Source of the DNA: Planctomycetota bacterium
GTDB lineage: Bacteria > Planctomycetota > B129-G9 > JAJDCN01
DNA: 33,302 nucleotides
Assembly: GCA_029260815.1 (NCBI GenBank)
Contig: JAJDCN010000028.1
Location: 1 to 33,302, forward strand
Reading direction: 5' to 3'
The position numbers and the translations under genes were made by a program. Below the pieces are notes generated by a model, which had not been told where the DNA came from, did not search any database, and was given only the letters and a program-made list of their open reading frames with translations. Of the stretch, positions 8,177 to 17,700 are shown one piece after another. How positions within the stretch are numbered: the stretch's first letter is position 1; each line of letters starts with the position of its first letter.

Positions 8177-9192
8177 AACAACTCCTTTTGGGGCTCCGAA
8201 TCGTCTGCGGGTTGCGCCTGCATGTGGCGGAAGGCCGATTCCATGGCCTTGCGTCCACGGGGCGTCTTGGCCACGAAGCCTTCCTGGATTAGGTAGGGCT
8301 CGTAGACGTCTTCGATGGTTTCTTCCTCTTCAGAGACGGAGACGGCCAGGGTCTTAAGCCCGACGGGCTCGCCGCCATGGCGGATCAACGTGGCCAGGAT
8401 GCGGCGGTCCAGCTCGTCCAGGCCGGCCTCGTCGATGCCCAGCATCCGCAAGCCTTCCCAGGCGATTGCCTCGGTGATGGTGTCGGTGCCCTGTACTTGG
8501 GCCACGTCGCGGATTCGGCGCACGAAGCGGTTGACCACTCGGGGTGTGCCGCGACTACGCCGAGCGATGATCTCTGCCGCAGTGGGTTCAATGGCGACTT
8601 CCAGAATTTGCGCGGTTCGCTGGAGGATGCTCGACAGATCTGCCCAGGGGTACATGGCCAGTTTTTCGTAGATGCCGAACCGTCCGCGCAGCGGTGAGGA
8701 GAGCAGTCCTTCGCGGGTGGTGGCGCCGATGAGCGTGAAGCGTTGCAATTCCAGATTCAGCGTCCGGGCGCTGGGGCCTTGGTCGATGATGATATCCACG
8801 CGGAAGTCTTCCATGGCGGAGTACAGGTGCTCCTCCACGGCTCGCGATAGCCGGTGGATCTCGTCGATGAACAGTACGTCGCCGGCTTCCAGGGAGGTCA
8901 GGATGCCGACCAGGTCCCCGCCCTTGTCGATGGCGGGGCCGCTGGTGGCCCGCAGGCGCGCGCCCATCTCGTTGGCGACAATATGGGCCAGGGTTGTTTT
9001 ACCCAGGCCCGGCGGACCCGACAGGAGCATGTGGTCCAGCGGTTCGCCACGGGCCATGGCGGCCTGGATGTAGATGGTCAGATTCTCTTTGATCCGCGCC
9101 TGGCCCACGAATTGGTCGAAGCGGGCCGGTCGGACCGATTGCTCGAACCGCTCTTCGGCTGTGTGGAGCTTTCCGTCGGAGACTCTTTCCAT
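8173..9192 (-). CDS. ruvB: Holliday junction branch migration helicase RuvB
   Basis: RPARFDQFVGQ, Walker A GPPGLGKTT, Walker B LFIDEIHRL, TRRGTPRVVNR-like region (RRSRGTPRVVNRFVRR). ORF opens at 9246; MERVSDG at 9192 is the likely start. Confidence 0.95.
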   Translation of the reverse strand: MERVSDGKLHTAEERFEQSVRPARFDQFVGQARIKENLTIYIQAAMARGEPLDHMLLSGPPGLGKTTLAHIVANEMGARLRATSGPAIDKGGDLVGILTSLEAGDVLFIDEIHRLSRAVEEHLYSAMEDFRVDIIIDQGPSARTLNLELQRFTLIGATTREGLLSSPLRGRFGIYEKLAMYPWADLSSILQRTAQILEVAIEPTAAEIIARRSRGTPRVVNRFVRRIRDVAQVQGTDTITEAIAWEGLRMLGIDEAGLDELDRRILATLIRHGGEPVGLKTLAVSVSEEEETIEDVYEPYLIQEGFVAKTPRGRKAMESAFRHMQAQPADDSEPQKELF

Positions 9193-9236
9193 CCATTCGC
9201 CTCTGAAAGATCGAAACGCTGTGGGAACCCGTGCGG

Positions 9237-9265
9237 ATGCTAACACGCTCTATGAGTCAAGTCAA
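9237..9265 (-). promoter_or_regulatory. Predicted sigma70-like promoter for ruvB-spoIID-tgt-nth
   Basis: On the minus strand TTGACT - 17 nt - TAGCAT, -10 about 45 nt upstream of the ruvB start. Confidence 0.5.
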
Positions 9266-9299
9266 GCCAGGCTGAGCGTGGACGGAGCCCAGATAGGGA

Positions 9300-9327
9300 T
9301 TGAATTGATGGGCGCGGACTGTATAAT
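9300..9327 (+). promoter_or_regulatory. Predicted sigma70-like promoter for yajC-secDF
   Basis: TTGAAT (9300-9305), 16-nt spacer, perfect TATAAT (9322-9327). Confidence 0.6.
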
Positions 9328-9380
9328 AATTTGGTTTAGGCATATCCTGAGGAGACTTCCCTAGTTTGAACGGAGTTGAG

Positions 9381-9716
9381 ATGAATTTGTTGACGATCTT
9401 TTTGGCCGAAGGCGAGCCGCCCACGCAACCCCAAGGGAACATGGTCCCCGTGCTGATGATGGTCGCCGTTATGTTCGCGATCATGTGGGTGATCCTGATC
9501 CGGCCCCAGAAGAAGGAGCGCCAGCGACGCGAGGCAATGATCGAAAGCCTTCAGAAGAATGCACACGTGGTAACGATAGGCGGAATTCACGGGGTGGTCA
9601 CCGCGCTACGCGATTCAGACGTGACGATTCGCGTGGACGACGGTCGGGACGTCAAGATCAAGATCACCCGCAGCGCGATCGCTTCGGTGATCGAAAAATC
9701 CGACGATGGAGAATAA
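9381..9716 (+). CDS. yajC: Preprotein translocase subunit YajC
   Basis: Single TM followed by LIRPQKKERQRREAMIESLQKNAHVVTIGGIHGVV; CGGAG ribosome-binding site ahead of ATG at 9381. Confidence 0.92.
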   Translation: MNLLTIFLAEGEPPTQPQGNMVPVLMMVAVMFAIMWVILIRPQKKERQRREAMIESLQKNAHVVTIGGIHGVVTALRDSDVTIRVDDGRDVKIKITRSAIASVIEKSDDGE

Positions 9717-9774
9717 TCGCATCCAAAACTCGGCGATTGAAACAAGAACGGTCCTGGATGGAGATAGGAAGTAA

Positions 9775-12700
9775 ATGTACGACAAAATCGGGCTGAAGAT
9801 ACCGCTGATTGTTCTCGTTGTTGCGGGCGCCCTCTGGGCGATGCTGCCGCTGGAAGAGAAGATTATCCTCGACGAATCCCTCGCCGGTGGCACGGAGCTG
9901 TTCTACGAGGTCAAAGGGGCCTCCACCACGGATGCGGTGCGTCAGGCCAAGGCGGTGATCGAGAAACGGCTCAATATTACCGGGGCCGAAGATATCAAGG
10001 TAATCGTCTCCGGGACCAACCGGTTGACGATCAAGCTGCCCGGCATGTCCGCAGAAATGGTGGATCGGTACAAAAAACTGATCGAGAACATGGGCGAACT
10101 AGTCTGGAAGCTGGACGCGGAGCCCGAGGTGCTCAACCCCTGGAGCGCCCGCTTGACCCCCGAGATGACGCAGGGCTTGAGAAGTGAAGACCCGGCGGCG
10201 GTGATCCAAGCCCGGCGGGATCTGCCCCGTCCGCCGACCGGCTACAGCCTCCACTTTCCGCCCCTGCCCACTGCGACCAACCAAGAGGAGCGCGCCGGGT
10301 TAGGCCCGGTCTATCTACTGTGGAACAACAACTCGATTCCCGGAGTGAACATTAAGCAGGTCTTTGTTTCTTATAACCAGCAAGGCCGGCCGGCCGTAGC
10401 TTTCGATCTCGACAGCGACGGAAGGGTCGCTTTGACAAAGCTCACGACGATCGCCACCGAAACGAACCCGCACCGCAGTCTGGTAATTTTATTGAACAAC
10501 GAGGTGGTGTCGGATCCGGTCGTCAACGAGCCGCTTACTACGGGTTCCGGCATCATCACCTTTGGACGTTCCGGTGGTGAAGATGCTCTGAAGCAGGCCA
10601 ACGACCTGATCGCCGTGATCCAGGCGGGATCCCTTAAGTCGCAGTTAAACTTTCTCTACCAGTTCACCACCGGAGTGGGCTTGGGGCAGGACCAGATCGA
10701 CAAGGGCAAAGCGACCATCGCCGCCACGTTCCTGTTGGTGATCGCCTTCATGCTGCTGTATTACCTGGGCGCGGGGATCGTGGCCAACGTGGGCTTGTTG
10801 ATGAACCTCGTCCTGGTCCTGGGCATGATGTGCTTCTTCAAGGCGACCTTCACGATTCCGGGGATCGCCGGCTTGATCCTTACCGTCGGCATGGCGGTGG
10901 ACGCAAATATCCTGATTTTCGAGCGAATCCGCGAAGAGAAACGCAAGGGCAAAACCCTGCGACAAGCGGTCAAGAACGGCTACGACCGGGCCTTCCGAAC
11001 GATCGTGGATGCCAACGTGACGACCCTGCTGACTGCCGCGATTCTCTATTGGGCCGGTTCGGTGGAGATCCGCGGCTTCGCGGTGGTCTTGTCTCTGGGC
11101 ATTCTGTGCAGCATGTTTACGACCCTGTTCGTCATGAAGGTTTTCTTCACGATCCTGGTTCGCGCGAACATCTTCCGTTCCATGACCATGCTCCGCCTGA
11201 TCGGGCAGCCGAAAATTCGGTTTCTGGCGCTCGGCCGCGGCGCGTTGGTGTTTTCCGCAATCGCGATCACGATCGGCCTGGTGGCCTTTTTCTCCCGCGG
11301 CAAGGAGAGTTTCGGGATCGATTTTCTCGGCGGCTCTCGCTACCACATCGTGCTCAAGGAGCCGGTTCCGATCGGTCAGGTTCGCGCCAAGGTGGATGCG
11401 ATGATCCGAAACGCACATATCCAACGGATGGAACCGATGGCGATCGAAGTCGGAGAAGAGACCAAAAAGACCACCGAAAATACCGAGTACGTTATCAGTG
11501 TGGTCGCCACCGAGGTGGATCGCCTGGGCGCGGAGCATGGAGTGGCGGATCAGAGCGCTCATGAAGCCGTTCGAGGCCTGATTCTGGAAATGTTCCAAGG
11601 CAAGTTCGTACCCCGAAGTGGCCTGGGAATGGGCATCCGTCCGCTCTATGGAAAGATCACTTTTACCACCAAAGAGCCGATTACCAAGGACCGTGCCGAC
11701 GCGATCCATGGTGCTCTGGCTGGTCTGCGCTACAGTGACCGAGACATCCAGGTGGAGGGCTCTGATTCCACGGACAATCAGCCGAAGACCTTTTCGATTC
11801 TGCTGAACCTCGAAGAGAAGACCTTTAAGGATAGCGTCGCCGCGGTTCGCAACGCCCTGTCCGTGTTGGAGCAGACGGTGGAATTGGCGCAGGGGACCGG
11901 TTCAGAGCCACGGCTGTCAGCCGACGAGCAGGAGGAGCGAAATCCGCTGATCCTCACGCCAATGGTGGAGATTCTCGGCGCGACTCTGCCGACCGATGAT
12001 GAAATGAAGGGCTACATGCAGGCGGCACTGAATCGGGCCAATGCGGCCACGCCGACGCTCGAATCGGCGGAGGCACCCACAAAGTACGACGTCCTTCGCG
12101 CACAGGTGCATCGGGACGGTTTCCAATGGAATCCCGATACCCGGAACTTCGTCCCGGTTACCGTGGACGTGCTATCCAGTACGCTCAAGCCCGGGGACCC
12201 CCTGTCTCTGAAGACCGAACGGGATGAAATCCAAAAATTGTTGGAGCGGCAGACCGACAAACTGCGTGTCTCGCCGGGACCCTTGGCCCGCGAGGAGGTG
12301 GTCGGCAAAGCCATCGCCGAGACCTTTAAGCAAGATGCGTTCTTTGCTATTGTCGCCGCGCTCATCGCGATCGTCGCCTACATCTGGATCCGCTTCCGCC
12401 ATCTGCGATACGGATTCGCCGCAGTCGCGGCCTTGGCCCACGACGTCCTGTTCACCCTGGGCGCCTTGGCGCTACTCGCCTATGCCGGCGTAGAGATCAA
12501 GATCGATTTGGCGATCATTGCGGCGTTCTTGACGATCGTCGGCTATTCGCTCAACGATACGATTGTGGTGTTCGACCGGATCCGCGAAAATTCTACGGGC
12601 CGACACGCGAAGCATTACGTGGACGACGTCAACACGAGCATCAACCAGACCCTCTCTCGTACGATGTTGACGTCGTTTACGACGTTCATGGTGGTGGCCA

Positions 12701-12888
12701 CCCTGGCGATCTTCGGAGGTGGAATTATTCGTGGATTTGCCCTGTCCATGATGATTGGTGTCGTCGTGGGAACCTACAGTTCCATCTTCGTCGCCAGTCC
12801 CACGGTCGTGTGGCTCCACAACCGCGAACAACAAAAGAAGCAGGGATTGACCGCCGGTCGCGTTGCGGATCAGGCCGCGGCCCTATAA
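9775..12888 (+). CDS. secDF: Fused preprotein translocase SecDF
   Basis: SecD motifs (SGIITFGRSG, GMAVDANILIFERIREE) and SecF motifs (DFLGGSRY, GYSLNDTIVVFDRIREN) in one 1037-aa ORF; AGGAAG upstream. Confidence 0.95.
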   Translation: MYDKIGLKIPLIVLVVAGALWAMLPLEEKIILDESLAGGTELFYEVKGASTTDAVRQAKAVIEKRLNITGAEDIKVIVSGTNRLTIKLPGMSAEMVDRYKKLIENMGELVWKLDAEPEVLNPWSARLTPEMTQGLRSEDPAAVIQARRDLPRPPTGYSLHFPPLPTATNQEERAGLGPVYLLWNNNSIPGVNIKQVFVSYNQQGRPAVAFDLDSDGRVALTKLTTIATETNPHRSLVILLNNEVVSDPVVNEPLTTGSGIITFGRSGGEDALKQANDLIAVIQAGSLKSQLNFLYQFTTGVGLGQDQIDKGKATIAATFLLVIAFMLLYYLGAGIVANVGLLMNLVLVLGMMCFFKATFTIPGIAGLILTVGMAVDANILIFERIREEKRKGKTLRQAVKNGYDRAFRTIVDANVTTLLTAAILYWAGSVEIRGFAVVLSLGILCSMFTTLFVMKVFFTILVRANIFRSMTMLRLIGQPKIRFLALGRGALVFSAIAITIGLVAFFSRGKESFGIDFLGGSRYHIVLKEPVPIGQVRAKVDAMIRNAHIQRMEPMAIEVGEETKKTTENTEYVISVVATEVDRLGAEHGVADQSAHEAVRGLILEMFQGKFVPRSGLGMGIRPLYGKITFTTKEPITKDRADAIHGALAGLRYSDRDIQVEGSDSTDNQPKTFSILLNLEEKTFKDSVAAVRNALSVLEQTVELAQGTGSEPRLSADEQEERNPLILTPMVEILGATLPTDDEMKGYMQAALNRANAATPTLESAEAPTKYDVLRAQVHRDGFQWNPDTRNFVPVTVDVLSSTLKPGDPLSLKTERDEIQKLLERQTDKLRVSPGPLAREEVVGKAIAETFKQDAFFAIVAALIAIVAYIWIRFRHLRYGFAAVAALAHDVLFTLGALALLAYAGVEIKIDLAIIAAFLTIVGYSLNDTIVVFDRIRENSTGRHAKHYVDDVNTSINQTLSRTMLTSFTTFMVVATLAIFGGGIIRGFALSMMIGVVVGTYSSIFVASPTVVWLHNREQQKKQGLTAGRVADQAAAL

Positions 12889-12901
12889 ACGGGACATTGC
12901 A

Positions 12902-13762
12902 ATGGCCAAAAGTTTTATGATCGGACTGGTCGCCGCCTTGGCGATCGGGGCGTTGGCTTGGGTGATGTTTATCGATCCGAGCGCAAAGTCGGCGACCGAA
13001 ACGTTGGGTAAGACATTACCACCTCGGCCCGAAGTGTCAGAAGAGGAACCAGCGGGGGATACCCGAAACGTGCTGGAACCGTCTCAAGACCCGGAGCGGG
13101 GCGTTGTCAACCCGCCGGTTGTACCGCCGCCTCCCTCGAAGTATCCCATTGCCTACACGGTCCAACTCGGCGATGGGTTGATCAAAATCGCCAGACGGTT
13201 TTACAACGATCCAACACTTTCCCGGATTATCGCGGCCGCCAATGACATCGAGAACGAAAACCTGATTCGTACCGGCCAGTCTTTGTCCATTCCGGATCCG
13301 GCTCGCCGTGTGGAGTTGATGGCGAAGTACGAAGAGATGACACTGGGGCGGAAATTTGCGGTGTACCGCGCTCGGCGCGGAGACACCTTGGCGAAGATCA
13401 TCGAGACGACCTATGCAGCGGTCGAGCCCGGGGAGGTTGCCGCCGTTCTCGAGCAGATTGCCGGGGCCAACCGCCTGGCCCCGGGCCAGGAGCCAGTGGC
13501 CGGCCAGTGGCTGCGCCTGCCACCGGGAACAACTGCGAGCGTTCCGGGAAATTCTCGGAGGGTATTCTGGGCGCGAGACCATACGGTGGTTCCCGGCGAC
13601 ACGTTTTATAAGCTCTCCGGCGGTACGGATGAGGGGGAGCGGTTGGTCCGGGCGATCAACGGGCTTTCTACCGGGGTGGAGGTTTTGCGCGTCGGCAGCA
13701 AGATTCTCAAGCCGGATTGGAAAACCGTGCGCCCGGAGACGTATGCGTTGATGCGCGAGTGA
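12902..13762 (+). CDS. Single-pass membrane protein with three LysM-like repeats
   Basis: N-terminal TM (KSFMIGLVAALAIGALAWVMF); YTVQLGDGLIKIARRFY, YRARRGDTLAKIIETTY and HTVVPGDTFYKLSGG repeats. Confidence 0.8.
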   Translation: MAKSFMIGLVAALAIGALAWVMFIDPSAKSATETLGKTLPPRPEVSEEEPAGDTRNVLEPSQDPERGVVNPPVVPPPPSKYPIAYTVQLGDGLIKIARRFYNDPTLSRIIAAANDIENENLIRTGQSLSIPDPARRVELMAKYEEMTLGRKFAVYRARRGDTLAKIIETTYAAVEPGEVAAVLEQIAGANRLAPGQEPVAGQWLRLPPGTTASVPGNSRRVFWARDHTVVPGDTFYKLSGGTDEGERLVRAINGLSTGVEVLRVGSKILKPDWKTVRPETYALMRE

Positions 13763-13786
13763 TCATGGGAGGCGGCGGGTCTGTTC

Positions 13787-13815
13787 TTGCGGGTTGGTTA
13801 GAGACTTGCTAGAAT
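13787..13815 (+). promoter_or_regulatory. Predicted promoter upstream of the response regulator gene
   Basis: TTGCGG - 17 nt - TAGAAT. Confidence 0.4.
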
Positions 13816-13884
13816 CGCGTACGCCGCAAGACGTGCGGTCAATATTGGTTGGATTTTTCTGGAGCGGGGGAATCCGGTTTTGCC

Positions 13885-14727
13885 ATGCGCCTGAATGAGA
13901 TTACTATCCCCATGGTGCAACAAGCCATCGACCTCTATCTGGAGAACGCGTATCCCGGCGATCCTCCGGCACATCCGCAAAACCTCCGCTATACGGATGC
14001 CGGCTCTGCAGCGGATCTGATCGATCAATTCGATGACGAGAGCCACTACACCGAAAACGAACTATCCCACCGGTACATCCTGCGCTTGGGCAACCGGTCA
14101 TATCCTCACATGAAACTCGTTTTGGAAGAATACCTGGTTCGCGAAGAATTTTTCTTTACTGTCGATTCTCACGACGGAATGGTCAAGCTTAAGAGCACCT
14201 CGCCGGACTACGACGCCTGGCAGCAACTGCGGATCCACAACGCCGAGGTAAAAGCCACAATCGAAACGGCTTGGCAGGCTGCGAACCTTCCGACTTATCG
14301 AGACCTTCGGGGGTTGATGGCCGAACAAACCGAGGCCCAAAAGAAGGGCAGAGGAAAGATCCTGATCGTTGACGACGAGCGAGACGTCGCCGATACTACA
14401 CAGACACTTCTGAAAGCCCATGGCTTTGAGGTGGATATCGCCTACAATGGCTACGAGGCTCTGGAAAAGATTGCCGAGAACAAGCCGGACATCGTTTTAC
14501 AAGACATTATGATGCCGGGCATGGATGGCTACGAAGTGTGCTCGAAGATTAAGCGAAATGAGCAGACTAAAGACGTTGCGGTGCTTCTGGTAACGGCCGG
14601 AACTGGGGAAATGATCGCAACGCGGGAGGCCGACGGATTCCTGGCGAAGCCCTTCAAGCAAGACATCCTGCTTACTTTTATCAACCACCTGCTGAATCCG
14701 CCGCCGCTAGAGGCGGAAGACATCTAA
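13885..14727 (+). CDS. Response regulator: unassigned N-terminal domain plus C-terminal receiver domain
   Basis: C-terminal KILIVDDERDVADTT...DIVLQDIMMPGMDGYEV...LLVTA...LAKPF; about 150 residues upstream without a recognised family. Confidence 0.8.
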   Translation: MRLNEITIPMVQQAIDLYLENAYPGDPPAHPQNLRYTDAGSAADLIDQFDDESHYTENELSHRYILRLGNRSYPHMKLVLEEYLVREEFFFTVDSHDGMVKLKSTSPDYDAWQQLRIHNAEVKATIETAWQAANLPTYRDLRGLMAEQTEAQKKGRGKILIVDDERDVADTTQTLLKAHGFEVDIAYNGYEALEKIAENKPDIVLQDIMMPGMDGYEVCSKIKRNEQTKDVAVLLVTAGTGEMIATREADGFLAKPFKQDILLTFINHLLNPPPLEAEDI

Positions 14728-14795
14728 CAGCCCTCTCCAATGCTTCTTACTGCGGCCGGTTGTAAGACCCGCCAACAGCCTTCTGGCCTGCTTGA

Positions 14796-17700
14796 CTAAC
14801 CCGGGCCCGGCGCGGGAATTTTAAATTCAGGATTCAGCTCCTGGGCCTTCTGGAAGTTCTCCTCGGCCTTTTTCGCGTCTTCTTCTAATCGATACAGCTC
14901 ACCTAGGCGCGCATAGGCCTTCCAGTCACTCTTGTATCCGGCGCGTGTTGCCCTTTCAAGCACGCGAATGGCCCCGGTCATGTTTCCCTGGCGTTCCCGT
15001 GCGATCGTCAGGTTGATTAGCGGCACGATCCAACCCTCAGACATGATCTGGGAGGCTTTCTGGAAGTTCTTCTCGGCTTCCGCAAGTTTCTCCTCCTGCA
15101 GATAGAGTTTTCCGCTTAGGTTCAGCAAGAAGTGGTTGTTTTGCCAACGGGGCTGCTCCTCGACCCACGCGCGCATTGCATCGGGTGAGTTCGGATGCTT
15201 TTTGTCATAGAGTTGTTCTATCAGACCAAAGATGTCCCCGCGGAGAGGATTGTCCAGAAATGCCAGGCGCGCGACCGAGAGGCTTTTTCCCGGCTCTTTG
15301 GCGTCCCAGTGAAGCCGAGCGATGTAATAGCGGGCATCCGAGCGCAGATTGATCAGTCCTGGATCGGTGCCGCGCTGGGTCAACGCCTCGCCAATTAACT
15401 CGATTGCGGTGTTGAATTGATCTTCCGCGGCCAAGTGTCTGTCCTCTCGAGCCAGGTAACACCGTCCCAAAAGAATGTAGGACTGAATGCTTCCTTTTCC
15501 TTTCTCGTGTATGCCTTCCAGGAGAGAGGCCCCCTTTTCGGACTGCTGGCCGTCCAAATAAGCATTCGCGAGGAGCATTCGATACGCAAAGTGCGCTCCA
15601 CTGTGCTTGGCTGTATCCACCATGTTTTCGAGAAAGGAGATGGCATCCGCATCCGGTTTTTCAGAATACGCGGCAATCAGGTCCAGCACCTCCTTGGATG
15701 CCGGAATGTCCGACGGTCGCAGGGCCACGGATCGCGTGTAGTTTTCGATCGCCTCGCGCCATTGACCCAAGGCGGCGCTGTGCCGCGCCTTGAGCGCCAG
15801 ATTTTCCGGGTCGCCGCTGTTGTGCTCCACCAGCCTGTCGACAAAATCCGTTCGAGCCGCATCGAGATCGGGTCCCCTATAGAGGTGCGCCAAAAGGTCG
15901 TAAACCTTGCGCTTGGCCTGCGCGTTAAAAGGGCTGATTCGGTGTACGGCCCGATAGGTTTCCAGGGCGTCGACAAAGCGTCCAGTCTGTTCTTGAAGTT
16001 GAGCCAGGAACATCGGGTAGGTGGGGCTTTGGGGTGCCAATGCCATCGCACGTTGGATTTCTTTTTCGGCCTCTTCTGTGTTCTTGGCGGAGATTTGCAC
16101 GAGAAACTTGTATCGATGGATTTCGGCTTGACCCTTCTCGTTGTCCTGATTTGCCGCGATGGCCCGATCCAGTGTTTCCAAAGAGGTGGCTCGGGCTTTT
16201 TTTCGATCGGCGGCATGCGCAGCGAAAGCAAAATCCGAGTACTGGCGCCAGGCCAGAAGGTTGGAGGGCTCGTGGGTAACCGCTGCCTCGAAATGCTTGC
16301 TGGCGTCTTCGATATTCTTTTGCGCTCTGTAAGCGCGAGCGAGCTCCAAATGGGCTCGGGTGATCCCTATGCCATTGCTGACGGCACTGTCGAGGGCTTG
16401 TTGGAACAGTTTGATCACGCGGTCCGAATAAGAGCCGTCGATTTCTCGATAAATTCTGGCCCGGAGACTAAAGATTTCCGGCGCCCGCTTGCCGGTGGTG
16501 ACAAGTCCGACTTCGTCGGCCAAGACATTGGCTCGCCGTGGCTTGCCGAGGCGCAGATATGTGTTGGCCAATTGGATGCGTAGCCAGGTACGATCCGCGT
16601 CTGACAGGCTCTGCTTGAGGGCATTTTCACCGGAAGTTTTCGCCTGTGGAAATTGTTCCAAACTAAAGTCGTACTTAAAGCGCAAGAAGTCGACCCGTGT
16701 CTCCAGCCCCGTTGAGCCCACCTCCTCGAGTCGGCTCAGCCGACGCGAACCGCGCTCCAGGTAGTCATCTCGCTCCGACGGAATGGCCGAGATGTTCGCC
16801 GCTCGGTACAGCAGGTCCGCCGCTTGGAACAGCAGCTCCGGACTGTTGGGGTCGGTTTCTAATTTTCGGTCGACCTTGGCCAGCGCTTCGTTCAGATCAG
16901 GTCCTGCATCCTGTTCGATGAGTTGAAGCATTCGGATTGCAATATAGTCGGCGGGGACGCGCTTTAGCAGCTCTTGGTAATATTTTTTTGCATCGTCCGA
17001 CCAACCGAGGCGGTAGGCCTCGCGCGCGGCCTTGCCCAGCGCGGCGAGGCTGTCGGGGTCTTCGGTCCAGGCCTCTTTATATTGCTCGAAAGCTTTCTGG
17101 AATTGGCCTTGGCGTCTGTAATAATCGCCAAGCCGCTCCAGAAAGGGTGACTTCCCACCGTCCGGGGCTTCCCGCCATGCGATTTTCAGGCATTGCTCGG
17201 CGTTGATCACAGCCCCCTCGGGTGTGCTCGAGTCGGGGCGCCGAGAAAGCTCGTAGATCTCCGACAAGACTGTATAGGCTTCCGGTTGCCGCTGCGCGTG
17301 CTTGGCGTCGGACAGAACCCCCTCGACGGATTGTTCCGCCTCCTGGTAGTATCCTTGGACCGCATAGAGTCGGGCGCGTTCAAGATGAAGTCTTGTCACA
17401 TCGAATTTGGTTGAAAGGAACCGGATTCCCACCGTGCAAATCCGGTGTGCCACCGCCTCCGCTTGGTATTCTCTGCAAAGCTCTATTGCTTTGAGAGCGC
17501 CTTGGATGGGATCGTTCTTGTTGTCGGCGTCTTTGAAGTCTCTCGCGCTTTTCGCCAAGCTGGAAAAGATCAAGTCTCTCGCGTGCTTTGCGAGGCGTTC
17601 GGCTTTTGGCGTCAAAGCCTCCAGTCGATTCAACTCGAATTGAATACGGGCTCGCTCAAAGGCATACTTTGAATTGTTAGCAAGGGTTGTCAGGTCCAAC

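Noticed and set aside
10645-11709. 354-aa minus-strand ORF inside secDF
   Set aside because: His/Asp/Arg-rich antisense shadow with no family motifs; secDF on the plus strand is unambiguous.
14801-14823. GC-rich CCGGGCCCGGCGCGGG followed by AATTTT as a possible terminator for the response-regulator transcript
   Set aside because: Stem pairing is poor, the U-tract is short, and the sequence encodes the Pro/Gly-rich C-terminus of the TPR protein.
15417-16583. 388-aa plus-strand ORF
   Set aside because: Antisense to the TPR gene; no recognisable domain.
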